Shown in pieces: positions 1-6,250 of a stretch of 6,250 bases of DNA. Source of the stretch: Planctomycetota bacterium (GTDB taxonomy: Bacteria; Planctomycetota; Phycisphaerae; WQYP01). The DNA is taken from assembly GCA_021816165.1 (NCBI GenBank), contig JAKAYZ010000055.1, positions 2,008 to 8,257 on the forward strand, written 5' to 3'. The translations under genes and the position numbers were made by a program. The stretch's first letter is position 1. Each line of letters opens with the position of its first letter. A model generated the notes under the pieces. The model searched no databases and had not been told where the DNA came from. It saw only the letters and a list, made by a program, of their open reading frames with translations.

Positions 1-253
1 GCACACCGGCTTCAACGACCGGCCCCAGGCGAAGCTTTGGTCCGCACAGATCGCCCATGATGGCCGGTGGAAAATCTGTGTTGGCAGCCCGAATCATACT
101 GAGAACATGATTACGCTGTTCAATGGAGCCGTGCGAGAAATTGAGTCTGGCAACGGATATTCCAAGTTCACAAAACCGCGCAAACACGGCGGGTGTGCCG
201 CTGGCAGGCCCAAGAGTTACAACCAATTTGGTACGAGATCGCTCCAGCATCAT
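1..253 (-). CDS. pyk: Pyruvate kinase, N-terminal part (cut by the left edge)
   Basis: Pyruvate kinase converts phosphoenolpyruvate and ADP to pyruvate and ATP, the last step of glycolysis, in the cytoplasm. Only the first 84 codons are visible. They contain the family's first strand (RTKLVVTLGPAS, residues 7-18), the active-site RLNFSHG (36-42), where Asn38 and Ser40 match the monovalent-cation and ATP-site residues, and DLCGPKLRLG (68-77), which ends the first part of the A domain. I chose the first of two adjacent ATG codons. AAAGG lies 9 bases upstream of it, and no overlap with aspS is needed. The gene follows the aspS stop by 58 bases on the same strand. Lys73 sits where K+-dependent enzymes have Glu (Glu117 of rabbit muscle enzyme), and Leu69 replaces the usual Thr. 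This is the pattern of K+-independent pyruvate kinases. The family assignment is secure. The length and C-terminal domain cannot be judged. Confidence 0.93.
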   Translation of the reverse strand, partial: MMLERSRTKLVVTLGPASGTPAVFARFCELGISVARLNFSHGSIEQRNHVLSMIRAANTDFPPAIMGDLCGPKLRLGPVVEAGV

Positions 254-311
254 TATTGCGAACCTTTCGAAGCCCTTCGGCCTTTCAAACCCCTGCCGCC
301 GCCCAATCCGC

Positions 312-2099
312 TCACGTGCGGGTTATCGGTTTTATCGCCGCAATGGAGAGTTCCTGCAACTGTCGCGTTTCCACCGCAGACGGAGCCTCGGTCATCAGGT
401 CGGTGCCGCTTTGGGTTTTTGGAAAAGCGATGACATCCCGAATACTCGACCGATTGAGCATGAGCATGATCAGGCGGTCAAGCCCCAGAGCGATTCCACC
501 ATGCGGTGGAGCACCAAACTTGAGGGCATCGAGCAAAAATCCGAACTTCTTCCGGGCATCTTCCGGGGATATCCCGAGAAGGGAAAATACTTTGGACTGC
601 ACCTGGCTCTGATGAATACGGATCGATCCGCCGCCAATTTCAATGCCATTGAGTACAATATCATAAGCCTTGGCGCGTACTTTGGCCGGGTCTGAATCGA
701 GCAGCGCCAGATCCTCATCGAGCGGCGCGGTGAAGGGATGATGTTTGGCGACAAAGCGTGCCGATGCCGCATCAAATTCAAAGCTGGGAAAGTCCGTCAC
801 CCACAGAAAAGCATGGCGATTCGGCGGAATCAAATTGAGTTGCCGGGCCAGCACCTGCCGCAGTTCCCCCAGCACGCGCCATCCGATCTCCTGCTTATCG
901 GCAATTGCCAGCAGAATGTCGCCGTCATTGGCGGCGGTTTTTTCCCGCAAAGCCTGCTGAATGGCCGGAGGCAGAAATTTTGCGATTGGCCCCCCCATGG
1001 TGCCCGCCCCCGCCTCGCCACCGAGTTTCAGCCAGGCCAGGCCTTTGGCCCCCAGTCGTCGGGCTTCGTCGGTGAGACCATCCAACTGCTTGCGCGACAG
1101 CGCCGCTCCCCCGGGCACGGCTATCATCTTGACCCGCCCCCCCGCCGCGACGGCATCGCGAAACACCGCGAAGTCCGCCTGGGCCACCGTAGCACTGACA
1201 TCGCAAAGCTCCAAGCCGTAACGCATGTCGGGCCGGTCGATGCCAAAGCGATCCATGGCCTGCTGCCACGTCAGGTGCAGGAAGGGAGCTTGAATTTCAA
1301 TTCCCAGCGCTTCACGCCAGAGCCGCACGATCAGATTGGTAATCAGATCCATGACCTCCCGGCGGTCGACAAAGCTCATTTCCAGATCCAGTTGGGTGAA
1401 TTCAGGCTGCCGGTCGGAGCGCAAGTCTTCATCACGAAAGCAGCGCGCGATTTGCATGTAGCGGTCCATGCCGCCCACCATCAGAACCTGCTTAAAAAGC
1501 TGCGGGCTTTGTGGCAAAGCATAAAATTCCCCGGGGTGCAGTCGTGATGGCACCAGAAATTCGCGTGCCCCCTCGGGCGTGCTTTTATAGAGGATAGGTG
1601 TTTCGATTTCTAAAAACCCCTGGGAGTCACAGTAATCGCGCATTATTTTTGTCACACGATGGCGCAACATCAGGGCCTCGGTCATGTCCCGACGGCGCAG
1701 GTCCAGATAACGGTACTTCAGCCGCACGTCTTCATTGACAGGCTCATGCTGCACCGGCGAAAATGGGGTAGGTTCCGATTTATTCAAAAGCTCCACCTCC
1801 GCGGCGAAAATTTCAATTTCTCCGGTGGGCATTTTGGGATTAATGGCAGCAGCCGAACGTTCAACCACCCGGCCCTTGACCATCACCACATCTTCATTGC
1901 GCAGTTGCCGCCCCAGAGCGTGGGCGGCGGCATGTTCCGGATGAAACACCACCTGCGTGAGCCCTCCGCGGTCGCGCAGGTCCACGAATACTACGCCGCC
2001 GTGGTCCCGGTAGGATTGTACCCAACCCGCCAGCGTCACTTCCTGTCCGCCATCGGCTTTCCGCAAAGTGCCACAATCATGGGTGCGCTGCAATTTCAC
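312..2099 (-). CDS. aspS: Aspartyl-tRNA synthetase, bacterial type, probably non-discriminating
   Basis: This class II enzyme charges tRNA with aspartate in the cytoplasm. With the GTG start at 2099 it has 595 residues, the usual bacterial length. Domains in order: an OB-fold anticodon domain (about 1-105), class II motif 1 (GFLEIETPI, 161-169), flipping-loop and substrate segments ([12 protein letters not shown] and [10 protein letters not shown]), motif 2 ([14 protein letters not shown], 221-234), the bacterial GAD insertion (about 260-390), HHPFTAP (453-459) and motif 3 (GIALGLDRL, 535-543). A longer reading from 2192 would overlap the upstream gene and add 31 residues unlike the family. 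GTG at 2099 is preceded by GAAGGGA with 5-base spacing and places KLQRTHDCG at the N-terminus, as in homologues. His33 (in YRDHGG) and Ala84 lie where non-discriminating enzymes have His and Gly and E. coli has Leu and Lys. The enzyme may therefore also make Asp-tRNA(Asn). The 79-base gap to the previous gene shows no clear promoter. Confidence 0.97.
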   Translation of the reverse strand: MKLQRTHDCGTLRKADGGQEVTLAGWVQSYRDHGGVVFVDLRDRGGLTQVVFHPEHAAAHALGRQLRNEDVVMVKGRVVERSAAAINPKMPTGEIEIFAAEVELLNKSEPTPFSPVQHEPVNEDVRLKYRYLDLRRRDMTEALMLRHRVTKIMRDYCDSQGFLEIETPILYKSTPEGAREFLVPSRLHPGEFYALPQSPQLFKQVLMVGGMDRYMQIARCFRDEDLRSDRQPEFTQLDLEMSFVDRREVMDLITNLIVRLWREALGIEIQAPFLHLTWQQAMDRFGIDRPDMRYGLELCDVSATVAQADFAVFRDAVAAGGRVKMIAVPGGAALSRKQLDGLTDEARRLGAKGLAWLKLGGEAGAGTMGGPIAKFLPPAIQQALREKTAANDGDILLAIADKQEIGWRVLGELRQVLARQLNLIPPNRHAFLWVTDFPSFEFDAASARFVAKHHPFTAPLDEDLALLDSDPAKVRAKAYDIVLNGIEIGGGSIRIHQSQVQSKVFSLLGISPEDARKKFGFLLDALKFGAPPHGGIALGLDRLIMLMLNRSSIRDVIAFPKTQSGTDLMTEAPSAVETRQLQELSIAAIKPITRT

Positions 2100-2178
2100 A
2101 AAGTTCCCTTCAAAAGGCCATTGGCCGCCCAGCGGCAACAAGTTTGTACTGAGGCTTTGAAACCCGCATAAGTTAAGG

Positions 2179-3243
2179 TCACCGGCCGGCAATCCATCGG
2201 CTCATCAACGGCAGAGCCGGCTCGCCCTGAAGCGAATAACTCCCGTAATCGCTGGGCTTGCCACCCGGCATCCATTCCCACAAAAACGCCCCGGCAAAGG
2301 TCTTCCCGGGCAGGCCATCCCAAGCCATGACAAACGACTCATAGGCCCGCAATTGTTCATCGGGATCCAACGGTCCGCTGCCGGTGTAGTTCCACGGCTC
2401 CACGATGGTGTCCTGAAGATTATACCACCCGATCTCGGTCAACAGCAGCGGACGGTGCATTTTAGCGGCAAAGGCCAACACCCGCTTTTGAATCGGACGC
2501 CAGCGCTGCACCAGAGTGGAGACGCTGTGGCCGGGGTGGTACGCCAGCCGCCAATACGAATTCATGGCCACATAATTCAATTCGTGCCAAATCAGGACTT
2601 GCTTGTAATGGTCCCAGTTGGCGCTGTAAATAAGCTTGCCTTTGAAAATTTTTCGCGTCATGCGGACGATGCGCAGCCAGCGGCCACGGAATTTTTCGGT
2701 TGAAAGCAACTCGCTGCCCACCGAAAAAATGGAACACTTTCCGGCAGCGGCGACGCGGGCGTAAGTGCGGATGTAGGCCCGATAGCCGACAAACCATTGG
2801 TGCCAGCTTTTGGGTTTAATGGTTCCGCGCCACTGATTCCCAGTGGCATGGTCCAGCAGAATAATGGGCATCAGCAGGGTGTGCATACCAAGCTGATGCG
2901 CATACAACAGCAGCTTGGTCATGGCTGTGGGCTTGGCGGTGAGATTCCAGTTGAGATACACGTGGTCGCTGTGTACGTTGTGCTGTCGGGCATCTACGAC
3001 AAAACTAATCCAATGGCACCCGAGCTTTTGCAGGTGCTTCACCGAGCGGTAATACTTCTGGATGTTTTTGGGATCATTGATCTGAATGGCAAAGCCACGA
3101 ATCGGCGGCAAACCTTTGAGCGGCAAAGGCACTGCGGCGACCGCAGCGGCTAAGTGTGCTCGATGGTGGGTGATGAGAATGCCACCGAGGAGAATTATCG
3201 CGATAGTCAGTCCGGCCAAAAAAGCGAGTTTACCAGGTTTCAC
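2179..3243 (-). CDS. Membrane-anchored GH113-like TIM-barrel glycoside hydrolase (putative)
   Basis: A 354-residue protein. Residues 5-25 form one hydrophobic helix after a short basic N-terminus, and no convincing signal-peptidase site follows, so it is probably anchored with the catalytic domain outside the cytoplasm. The rest reads as a (beta/alpha)8 barrel beginning with [10 protein letters not shown] (46-55). SVGSELLST (174-182) supplies a candidate acid/base Glu178 at the end of a strand. LLLTEIGW (266-273) supplies a candidate nucleophile Glu270. GAFLWEWMP (318-326) is the last strand, with aromatic residues lining a sugar site. This arrangement resembles family GH113, which contains beta-1,4-mannanases, but the true substrate cannot be read from the sequence. 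The start is GTG. AAAGGA lies 12 bases upstream, somewhat far, so the exact start is uncertain. It lies between gmhA and aspS, with gaps of 92 and 79 bases. A role in envelope or exopolysaccharide trimming is an inference from its location and neighbour. Confidence 0.72.
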   Translation of the reverse strand: MKPGKLAFLAGLTIAIILLGGILITHHRAHLAAAVAAVPLPLKGLPPIRGFAIQINDPKNIQKYYRSVKHLQKLGCHWISFVVDARQHNVHSDHVYLNWNLTAKPTAMTKLLLYAHQLGMHTLLMPIILLDHATGNQWRGTIKPKSWHQWFVGYRAYIRTYARVAAAGKCSIFSVGSELLSTEKFRGRWLRIVRMTRKIFKGKLIYSANWDHYKQVLIWHELNYVAMNSYWRLAYHPGHSVSTLVQRWRPIQKRVLAFAAKMHRPLLLTEIGWYNLQDTIVEPWNYTGSGPLDPDEQLRAYESFVMAWDGLPGKTFAGAFLWEWMPGGKPSDYGSYSLQGEPALPLMSRWIAGR

Positions 3244-3335
3244 GGCGAAGCTACGTCCTTTCTTAAGCCCGCTCCAACGGCGGACGACGCATTGTCTGGG
3301 AATACGGCGGAGCTTTCAAGAGCAGAACTGGGTGT

Positions 3336-3944
3336 TCAGCCGGTTGCCGCGCAGCGAGCTTCCAGGTACTCCAAAATCAAGTGCAGGATCACCTGATGGG
3401 CCTCCTGAATGGGCGCGGTGCGCTGGCTGGGCACCACCACGGATAAATCGCACAGACCCAGATTTTCGCCGCCACCTTTACCCAGCAAACCGATCACCCT
3501 GCCTTGAGCCTGGTGCATGGCGTGGGTGGCGCGAATCAGATTCTGGCTTTGGCCGCTGGAACTGAAAATGACCAGTATATCCTGAGGCGCGGCCAAGGCT
3601 TGTACCTGCCGGGCGAAAACCGTGGCAAAGTCCCAGTCGTTGGCAATGCAGGTTAAAGCGGTGCCATCCGAGGCCAGGCAAATGGCCGGCAACGCCCGCC
3701 GGTCCGGCCGCGAATATTTACCGGTAATTTCCTGGGCCAGGTGCATGGCCTCAGCCGCGGAACCGCCGTTGCCGGCCGTAAGCAGCTTGTGGCCGCCAAG
3801 CAGGGCATCAGCAATGGCAGCGGCTATCTGCTCGATAGCCGGAAGTTGGCTTTCCAGCGATGCAATGACGCGACTGGAATCGCGGATACAGTCCAGCAAT
3901 AACGACCTCATGGCGCAAGGTGCTGCAGGGGGGATTGTGTTCAC
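3336..3944 (-). CDS. gmhA: Phosphoheptose isomerase (sedoheptulose-7-phosphate isomerase), SIS domain
   Basis: GmhA converts sedoheptulose 7-phosphate to D-glycero-D-manno-heptose 7-phosphate, the first step towards the ADP- or GDP-activated heptose used in lipopolysaccharide core or surface glycans. The 202-residue protein is one SIS domain. It has the phosphosugar loop GNGGSAAEA (58-66), a second loop SSSGQSQN (128-135) and the family phrase GKGGGENLG (156-164). All four zinc/catalytic positions of E. coli GmhA appear intact: His68 and Glu72 in AMHLAQE, and Gln180 and His188 in IQEAHQVILH. I chose GTG at 3944 because AAGGAGA lies 8 bases upstream and GTG overlaps the preceding gene's TGA in a GTGA tetranucleotide, a standard coupling arrangement. 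An ATG at 3983 would lie inside the preceding gene, and an ATG at 3911 has no good ribosome site. Sugar-SIS relatives such as DiaA are less likely given the four conserved zinc positions. No other heptose-pathway gene is visible. Confidence 0.9.
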   Translation of the reverse strand: MNTIPPAAPCAMRSLLLDCIRDSSRVIASLESQLPAIEQIAAAIADALLGGHKLLTAGNGGSAAEAMHLAQEITGKYSRPDRRALPAICLASDGTALTCIANDWDFATVFARQVQALAAPQDILVIFSSSGQSQNLIRATHAMHQAQGRVIGLLGKGGGENLGLCDLSVVVPSQRTAPIQEAHQVILHLILEYLEARCAATG

Positions 3945-3960
3945 CGGTTCGATCTCCTTG
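3941..3960 (-). promoter_or_regulatory. gmhA Shine-Dalgarno and GTGA coupling junction
   Basis: On the minus strand AAGGAGA ends 8 bases before a GTG whose last two bases are part of the TGA stop of the upstream membrane-protein gene. Ribosomes finishing the upstream gene would stop at the gmhA start, so the two proteins are likely made in linked amounts. This site decides the gmhA start. Confidence 0.75.
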
Positions 3961-4720
3961 AAAACAGCTTCCTGACAGGACATTCAGCCAGGCCCAATAT
4001 AACCAGCGCCAACGCAACACTGATTCCCGTTGGCAGCCACCACGGCTGCAACACGGGCATGGGCGTATTTTGACCCAAGCCTGTGAATTGATACATCAAC
4101 TTCGCATGCGACCACCAGAACCAGTTGAATCCCAAGGCCTGATCGGTGCCATTGAGCAACCATAGCACCGGACAGGCATTGACCGTCAGCCCCAATGGCC
4201 ATTCAGCCCGCAGTTTGGCCAGGTCCGCCAGCAGCGGCATGAGCACCACCGGCAGCGCGAGCACGACCATGGCCAGCGTGGCCGTAGCCGCTGCCGCTAC
4301 ACTCGGTCCCAGCGGGCGCAGCAATCGTGCCAGCGCCGCACAGAGCAGGATCCACGCTGCCAGAATCGCCACAATGCGCAGCACCACCAGCATGGGAAGT
4401 TCGCCGGAGCTGCCGGCCGCAAAGACCAATGGCGGCACCAGAGCCAGCACCACCAAGCCGACCCCGACGGATAACGATGCGAAGTGATTGGCTTGTGCGG
4501 CAACCATAATCGCCGCCATGGTGGCAAAAAGCATCAGCAACATCAGCCATCCGGCCAGCATATCCGCCGGAGGCATGGAGGTGGCAATCCAACCGGTACC
4601 ACCATGGACTGCCCCGGAAATGGCCAACCAGGAGCCGGTAGCCAGAACCACCAAGCCCACGGCGGGCCAGGCAGCACTGGCGGGTTCGCGCCGTAAAAAG
4701 GATAACGGATGGGAATTCAT
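3941..4720 (-). CDS. Multi-pass integral membrane protein of unknown function
   Basis: I do not recognise a family. The 259-residue product is very hydrophobic, with probable membrane helices at about 18-38, 53-76, 84-103, 108-134, 140-168 and 228-246, plus a weaker one at 176-191. A Trp/Phe-rich loop lies near 199-212 (NWFWWSHAKLMY), and the C-terminus is basic (KLFSRRSNR). The loop with NACPVLWLLNG and the later PWWLPTG has the general look of ABC-2-like permeases, but this is only an impression. The start is the ATG at 4720, without an obvious Shine-Dalgarno sequence; it is the first plausible start in the frame. The stop overlaps the gmhA GTG by four bases, and the gmhA ribosome site AAGGAGA is built from the codons just before the stop. 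Its translation therefore probably sets gmhA expression. That arrangement suggests a shared role in envelope glycan assembly or export, which is inference. Confidence 0.8.
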   Translation of the reverse strand: MNSHPLSFLRREPASAAWPAVGLVVLATGSWLAISGAVHGGTGWIATSMPPADMLAGWLMLLMLFATMAAIMVAAQANHFASLSVGVGLVVLALVPPLVFAAGSSGELPMLVVLRIVAILAAWILLCAALARLLRPLGPSVAAAATATLAMVVLALPVVLMPLLADLAKLRAEWPLGLTVNACPVLWLLNGTDQALGFNWFWWSHAKLMYQFTGLGQNTPMPVLQPWWLPTGISVALALVILGLAECPVRKLFSRRSNR

Positions 4721-4800
4721 AGGTGGGGCATCTTACCAGAAATAGATCGGAACGTACCATATTCATGAAGATGCAGGTGGTGGAATCGGCATACCGCTGC

Positions 4801-4834
4801 GGCCGTCCGGAATGATTTTTATCACCCATCGGCC
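4801..4834. repeat. Imperfect inverted repeat upstream of the membrane-protein/gmhA pair
   Basis: The outer arms GGCCG (4801-4805) and CGGCC (4830-4834) enclose a perfect inner palindrome, TGAT-TTTT-ATCA (4813-4824), with unequal unpaired stretches between the two. It lies about 80-115 bases before the start of the 259-residue membrane protein, in a 163-base gap between genes. It could be an operator or a hairpin in the 5' leader of that transcript. Repeats of this size also arise by chance, so the functional claim is weak. Confidence 0.3.
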
Positions 4835-4850
4835 ACCGAATGCGGGCAAC

Positions 4851-4891
4851 AAAAAGCCCCTCCAGGTATTGACCAGCGCAGCATCAAGGGG
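4851..4891 (-). terminator. Possible intrinsic terminator after the 64-residue gene
   Basis: Read on the minus strand, CCCCT (4891-4887) can pair with AGGGG (4861-4857), and the second arm is followed by C and a run of five T (4855-4851). The 25-base loop is long, with only a small GGT/ACC pairing inside it. The first arm lies immediately before the stop codon of the 64-residue gene. The position is right for the end of the MgtE_N-CBS cluster, but the stem is short, so confidence is low. Confidence 0.35.
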
Positions 4892-5078
4892 TTTTAACCT
4901 TGGCGATTTGGAAGCGATCCTCATCCCGGGAATAGTGAAATATTTCTGCATAGCGGCCCCAATTCAGCAGGGTGTCAAACTGCGGTTTGGGCCGCTCTGT
5001 GGGCAGCACGCGGCCGATTTCATCAACAATATCCTTTTCCGACGGGCGGGAAACCGCATGAAAGACGGTCTTCTCCAT
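4884..5078 (-). CDS. Small protein resembling the end of the AAA-associated C-terminal domain of ABC ATPases
   Basis: A 64-residue soluble protein. The phrase QFDTLLNWGRYAEIFHY (about 34-50), followed by an acidic stretch and a short hydrophobic strand (DRFQI), matches my memory of the last part of the AAA-associated C-terminal domain. That domain normally follows the ATP-binding cassette of nitrate/sulfonate-type ABC ATPases. No ATPase, Walker motif or other half of the domain lies upstream. The start is the ATG at 5078; AGAAG 9 bases upstream is a weak ribosome site. The frame is open further, to 5192, but that part overlaps the upstream gene and is arginine-rich, so I exclude it. It may be a stand-alone partner or regulator, or the surviving tail of a deleted gene. 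It lies 52 bases after the 77-residue membrane protein on the same strand. The gene is likely real, its family probable, its function unknown. Confidence 0.6.
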   Translation of the reverse strand: MEKTVFHAVSRPSEKDIVDEIGRVLPTERPKPQFDTLLNWGRYAEIFHYSRDEDRFQIAKVKTP

Positions 5079-5130
5079 CTCCTGTCTTCTCGCCGCTGAC
5101 CAGAAGTACTGAAAAACAGGGCCGCACCGA

Positions 5131-5364
5131 TCACCGCTGCGGCGCGCGGCGGGTGTCCTCCACACTTTTTTGGGGCGGCGCGGCGGCGGCACCAGCCGGT
5201 TTGACGGCGGGTGCGGATTGCGTTGTCGCGGGCGCAGTTTCAGATTTTCCGGACTTCAGCACGCGGGCAAAACTGGTGATGATGAGCGTCAGAAGAATCA
5301 GCAGGTAAATCCGCAAGGCCATCAGCGAAACCTTAACCAGCGGCGTCATTTTCATTCGTGGCAT
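5131..5364 (-). CDS. Small single-pass membrane protein with Ala/Pro-rich tail, unknown function
   Basis: I do not recognise a family. The 77-residue product has a basic N-terminus (MPRMKM), one strong hydrophobic helix at about 12-33 (rich in Leu and Ile) and then a low-complexity tail rich in Ala, Pro and Thr, ending in a charged stretch (EDTRRAPQR). By the positive-inside rule the tail could lie in the periplasm, although basic residues flank both sides. I chose the ATG at 5364, with AGGTG 4 bases upstream. The ATG at 5355 and a GTG at 5394, which overlaps the stop of the MgtE_N-CBS gene as GTGA but has no ribosome site, are alternatives. Its tight spacing after the CBS-domain gene suggests joint transcription. 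Small size and low complexity make the call moderate. Confidence 0.55.
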   Translation of the reverse strand: MPRMKMTPLVKVSLMALRIYLLILLTLIITSFARVLKSGKSETAPATTQSAPAVKPAGAAAAPPQKSVEDTRRAPQR

Positions 5365-5390
5365 TGGGCACCTGTTCTTACACCGGCTCG

Positions 5391-6250
5391 TCACACGCGC
5401 AGACGACTCATCAACCCTTTGGTAATGTCATTGAAATGAATCACGCCCAGCAGATGGTCGTGGCGATCCACCACGGGCAGCATCCGAAAATGATATCTCA
5501 GGAAGAGTTCCGCCAGGTCGTCGCGCGTGTCTTCAGCCTCCGCGGTTACCGCCGGCGAAACCATTATATCGCCCAGCGTCCGGCTATCGCTCGCCAACAC
5601 CAAATCGCGAAGATCAACCACGCCCAGCAGCAGTTTATCCGCCGGTTGAACCACGTATATATACGATATCGCTTCATGCGGTTTACCCGACCCCCGGATG
5701 GCGGCCAGAACGGCACCGACCGATGCTTCTTTCGGCAGGGCCAGATAATCTTCACTGAGCATGGACTGGGCGACGGATTCTCTTTGCGATAGGAGTTCTC
5801 CAATTCGCTGCGACTGCTCCGCGGGCAGCAGCCGCATCATCTTCACCGCGTCCTCATGCGGCAAAACGGAAAGTAAATCCGCTAATTGGGGAATCGACAT
5901 TTCCTGCAAAATTTTTGTGGCCCGCTCCTGCCGCAAGTCGGCGATCAACTGACGCTGGGTGCGCGGCTCGGCCTCGACGAGGGTTTCCGCAGCGGTCTCC
6001 GGAGCCAGAGCGGAAAACAGGGCCTGCTGCTCCTTGCCGCTGAGTTCCTCCAGCGTGTCCGCCAAATCTTCCGGGGGCATTTCTTCAATCTGCTTGCGCG
6101 TGATGGATAACCGGACCGCATCCCGCGTCAGAGCATCTTCCAGGGAAAGCGGCTGCACATATTTCCAGTTGATGAGGTGCTCCCGTGCACGAAGTACCCG
6201 GGAAAGGCCCCACCGGCGCAGAAACCCATTAAATGAAATATCGACATGCA
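5391..6250 (-). CDS. Soluble MgtE_N and tandem CBS domain protein (start beyond the right edge)
   Basis: The frame is open to the right edge, so the true start is outside; 285 residues are visible. The GTG at 6158 is internal, because the upstream codons read as a sensible continuation (GFLRRWGLSRVL, then INWKYVQPLS), as in proteins with a PRC-barrel-like segment before MgtE_N. Next comes the helical MgtE_N domain (about 52-155: repeated PPEDLAD, LAPETAAETL and LPHEDAVKMM units), then CBS 1 (about 160-220, with LLGVVDLRDL) and CBS 2 (about 231-280, with LLGVIHFNDI). In MgtE these cytoplasmic domains bind Mg2+ and gate the channel. Here the protein ends about 10 residues after CBS 2, and no transmembrane domain follows. 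It is therefore probably a soluble sensor of Mg2+ or nucleotides, acting on a separate partner. Two small genes follow closely on the same strand. The domain calls are firm; the ligand is inferred. Confidence 0.88.
   Translation of the reverse strand, partial: HVDISFNGFLRRWGLSRVLRAREHLINWKYVQPLSLEDALTRDAVRLSITRKQIEEMPPEDLADTLEELSGKEQQALFSALAPETAAETLVEAEPRTQRQLIADLRQERATKILQEMSIPQLADLLSVLPHEDAVKMMRLLPAEQSQRIGELLSQRESVAQSMLSEDYLALPKEASVGAVLAAIRGSGKPHEAISYIYVVQPADKLLLGVVDLRDLVLASDSRTLGDIMVSPAVTAEAEDTRDDLAELFLRYHFRMLPVVDRHDHLLGVIHFNDITKGLMSRLRV

Noticed and set aside
254..311. Small inverted repeat CGAAGGGCTTCG between aspS and pyk as a terminator
   Set aside because: The stem is five pairs with a two-base loop and has no T-run in either direction. 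It lies just before the pyk ribosome site, so transcription more likely continues through.
990..1143. Two runs of seven C (990-996 and 1137-1143) in aspS as possible frameshift sites
   Set aside because: The AspRS frame continues unbroken with conserved residues on both sides of each run, so there is no sign of a frameshift or of a needed programmed shift.
738..1547. Long open frame on the plus strand (269 codons) opposite aspS
   Set aside because: It lies fully antisense to the well-supported aspS catalytic region. Its translation is low in recognisable motifs and rich in Gln, Arg and His, as expected for the mirror of a GC-rich gene.
2100..2192. N-terminal extension of aspS starting at 2192
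   Set aside because: The 31 extra residues do not resemble AspRS and would overlap the upstream gene by 14 bases. GTG at 2099 has a good ribosome site and gives the normal length.
3945..3983. Earlier ATG start for gmhA at 3983
   Set aside because: It would put 43 bases of gmhA inside the membrane-protein gene, with no ribosome site, whereas GTG at 3944 has AAGGAGA and a GTGA junction.
4813..4824. TGATTTTTATCA palindrome as a Fur-type metal-regulator site
   Set aside because: The half-sites are only four bases and do not match the 19-base Fur consensus well. I keep it only as part of a low-confidence inverted repeat.
4763..4951. Minus-strand open frame of 62 codons overlapping the 64-residue gene
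   Set aside because: It has no recognisable motif and no ribosome site. It overlaps the better-supported gene with the NWGRYAE signature in a different frame.

Overview
All the genes I can support lie on the minus strand, so the window reads right to left. The base composition is moderately high in G+C. The cell envelope looks Gram-negative, because there is a phosphoheptose isomerase. The AspRS carries the anticodon-pocket residues of non-discriminating enzymes. Several genes start with GTG. A soluble MgtE_N/CBS protein and a small GH113-like anchored protein would fit a bacterium of the Planctomycetes or a related group, but this placement is a weak inference and no marker here settles it.

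Right part (6250 to about 4850): the window opens inside a gene for a soluble MgtE_N + double-CBS protein, whose start lies beyond the right edge. Next comes a 77-residue single-helix membrane protein with an Ala/Pro-rich tail. After it is a 64-residue protein that looks like the end of the domain normally found at the C-terminus of certain ABC-transporter ATPases (AAA-associated C-terminal). A possible intrinsic terminator follows the last of these.

Middle part (4850 to 2179): a short non-coding stretch with an imperfect inverted repeat precedes an unrecognised 259-residue multi-pass membrane protein. Its stop codon overlaps the GTG start of gmhA by four bases (GTGA), and the gmhA Shine-Dalgarno sequence lies within its last codons. 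This indicates translational coupling. Then comes a membrane-anchored TIM-barrel protein resembling GH113 glycoside hydrolases.

Left part (2179 to 1): aspS (aspartyl-tRNA synthetase) and the first 84 codons of pyruvate kinase, cut by the left edge. The gaps between genes are short (58 to 92 bases), so these could be transcribed together. The genes look mostly like housekeeping and envelope functions. I see no mobile element, CRISPR array, tRNA or rRNA. The least ordinary part is the MgtE_N-CBS / small membrane protein / AAA-associated-fragment trio at the right. The two enzymes at the left carry residues that allow specific biochemical predictions: relaxed tRNA specificity and K+-independence.
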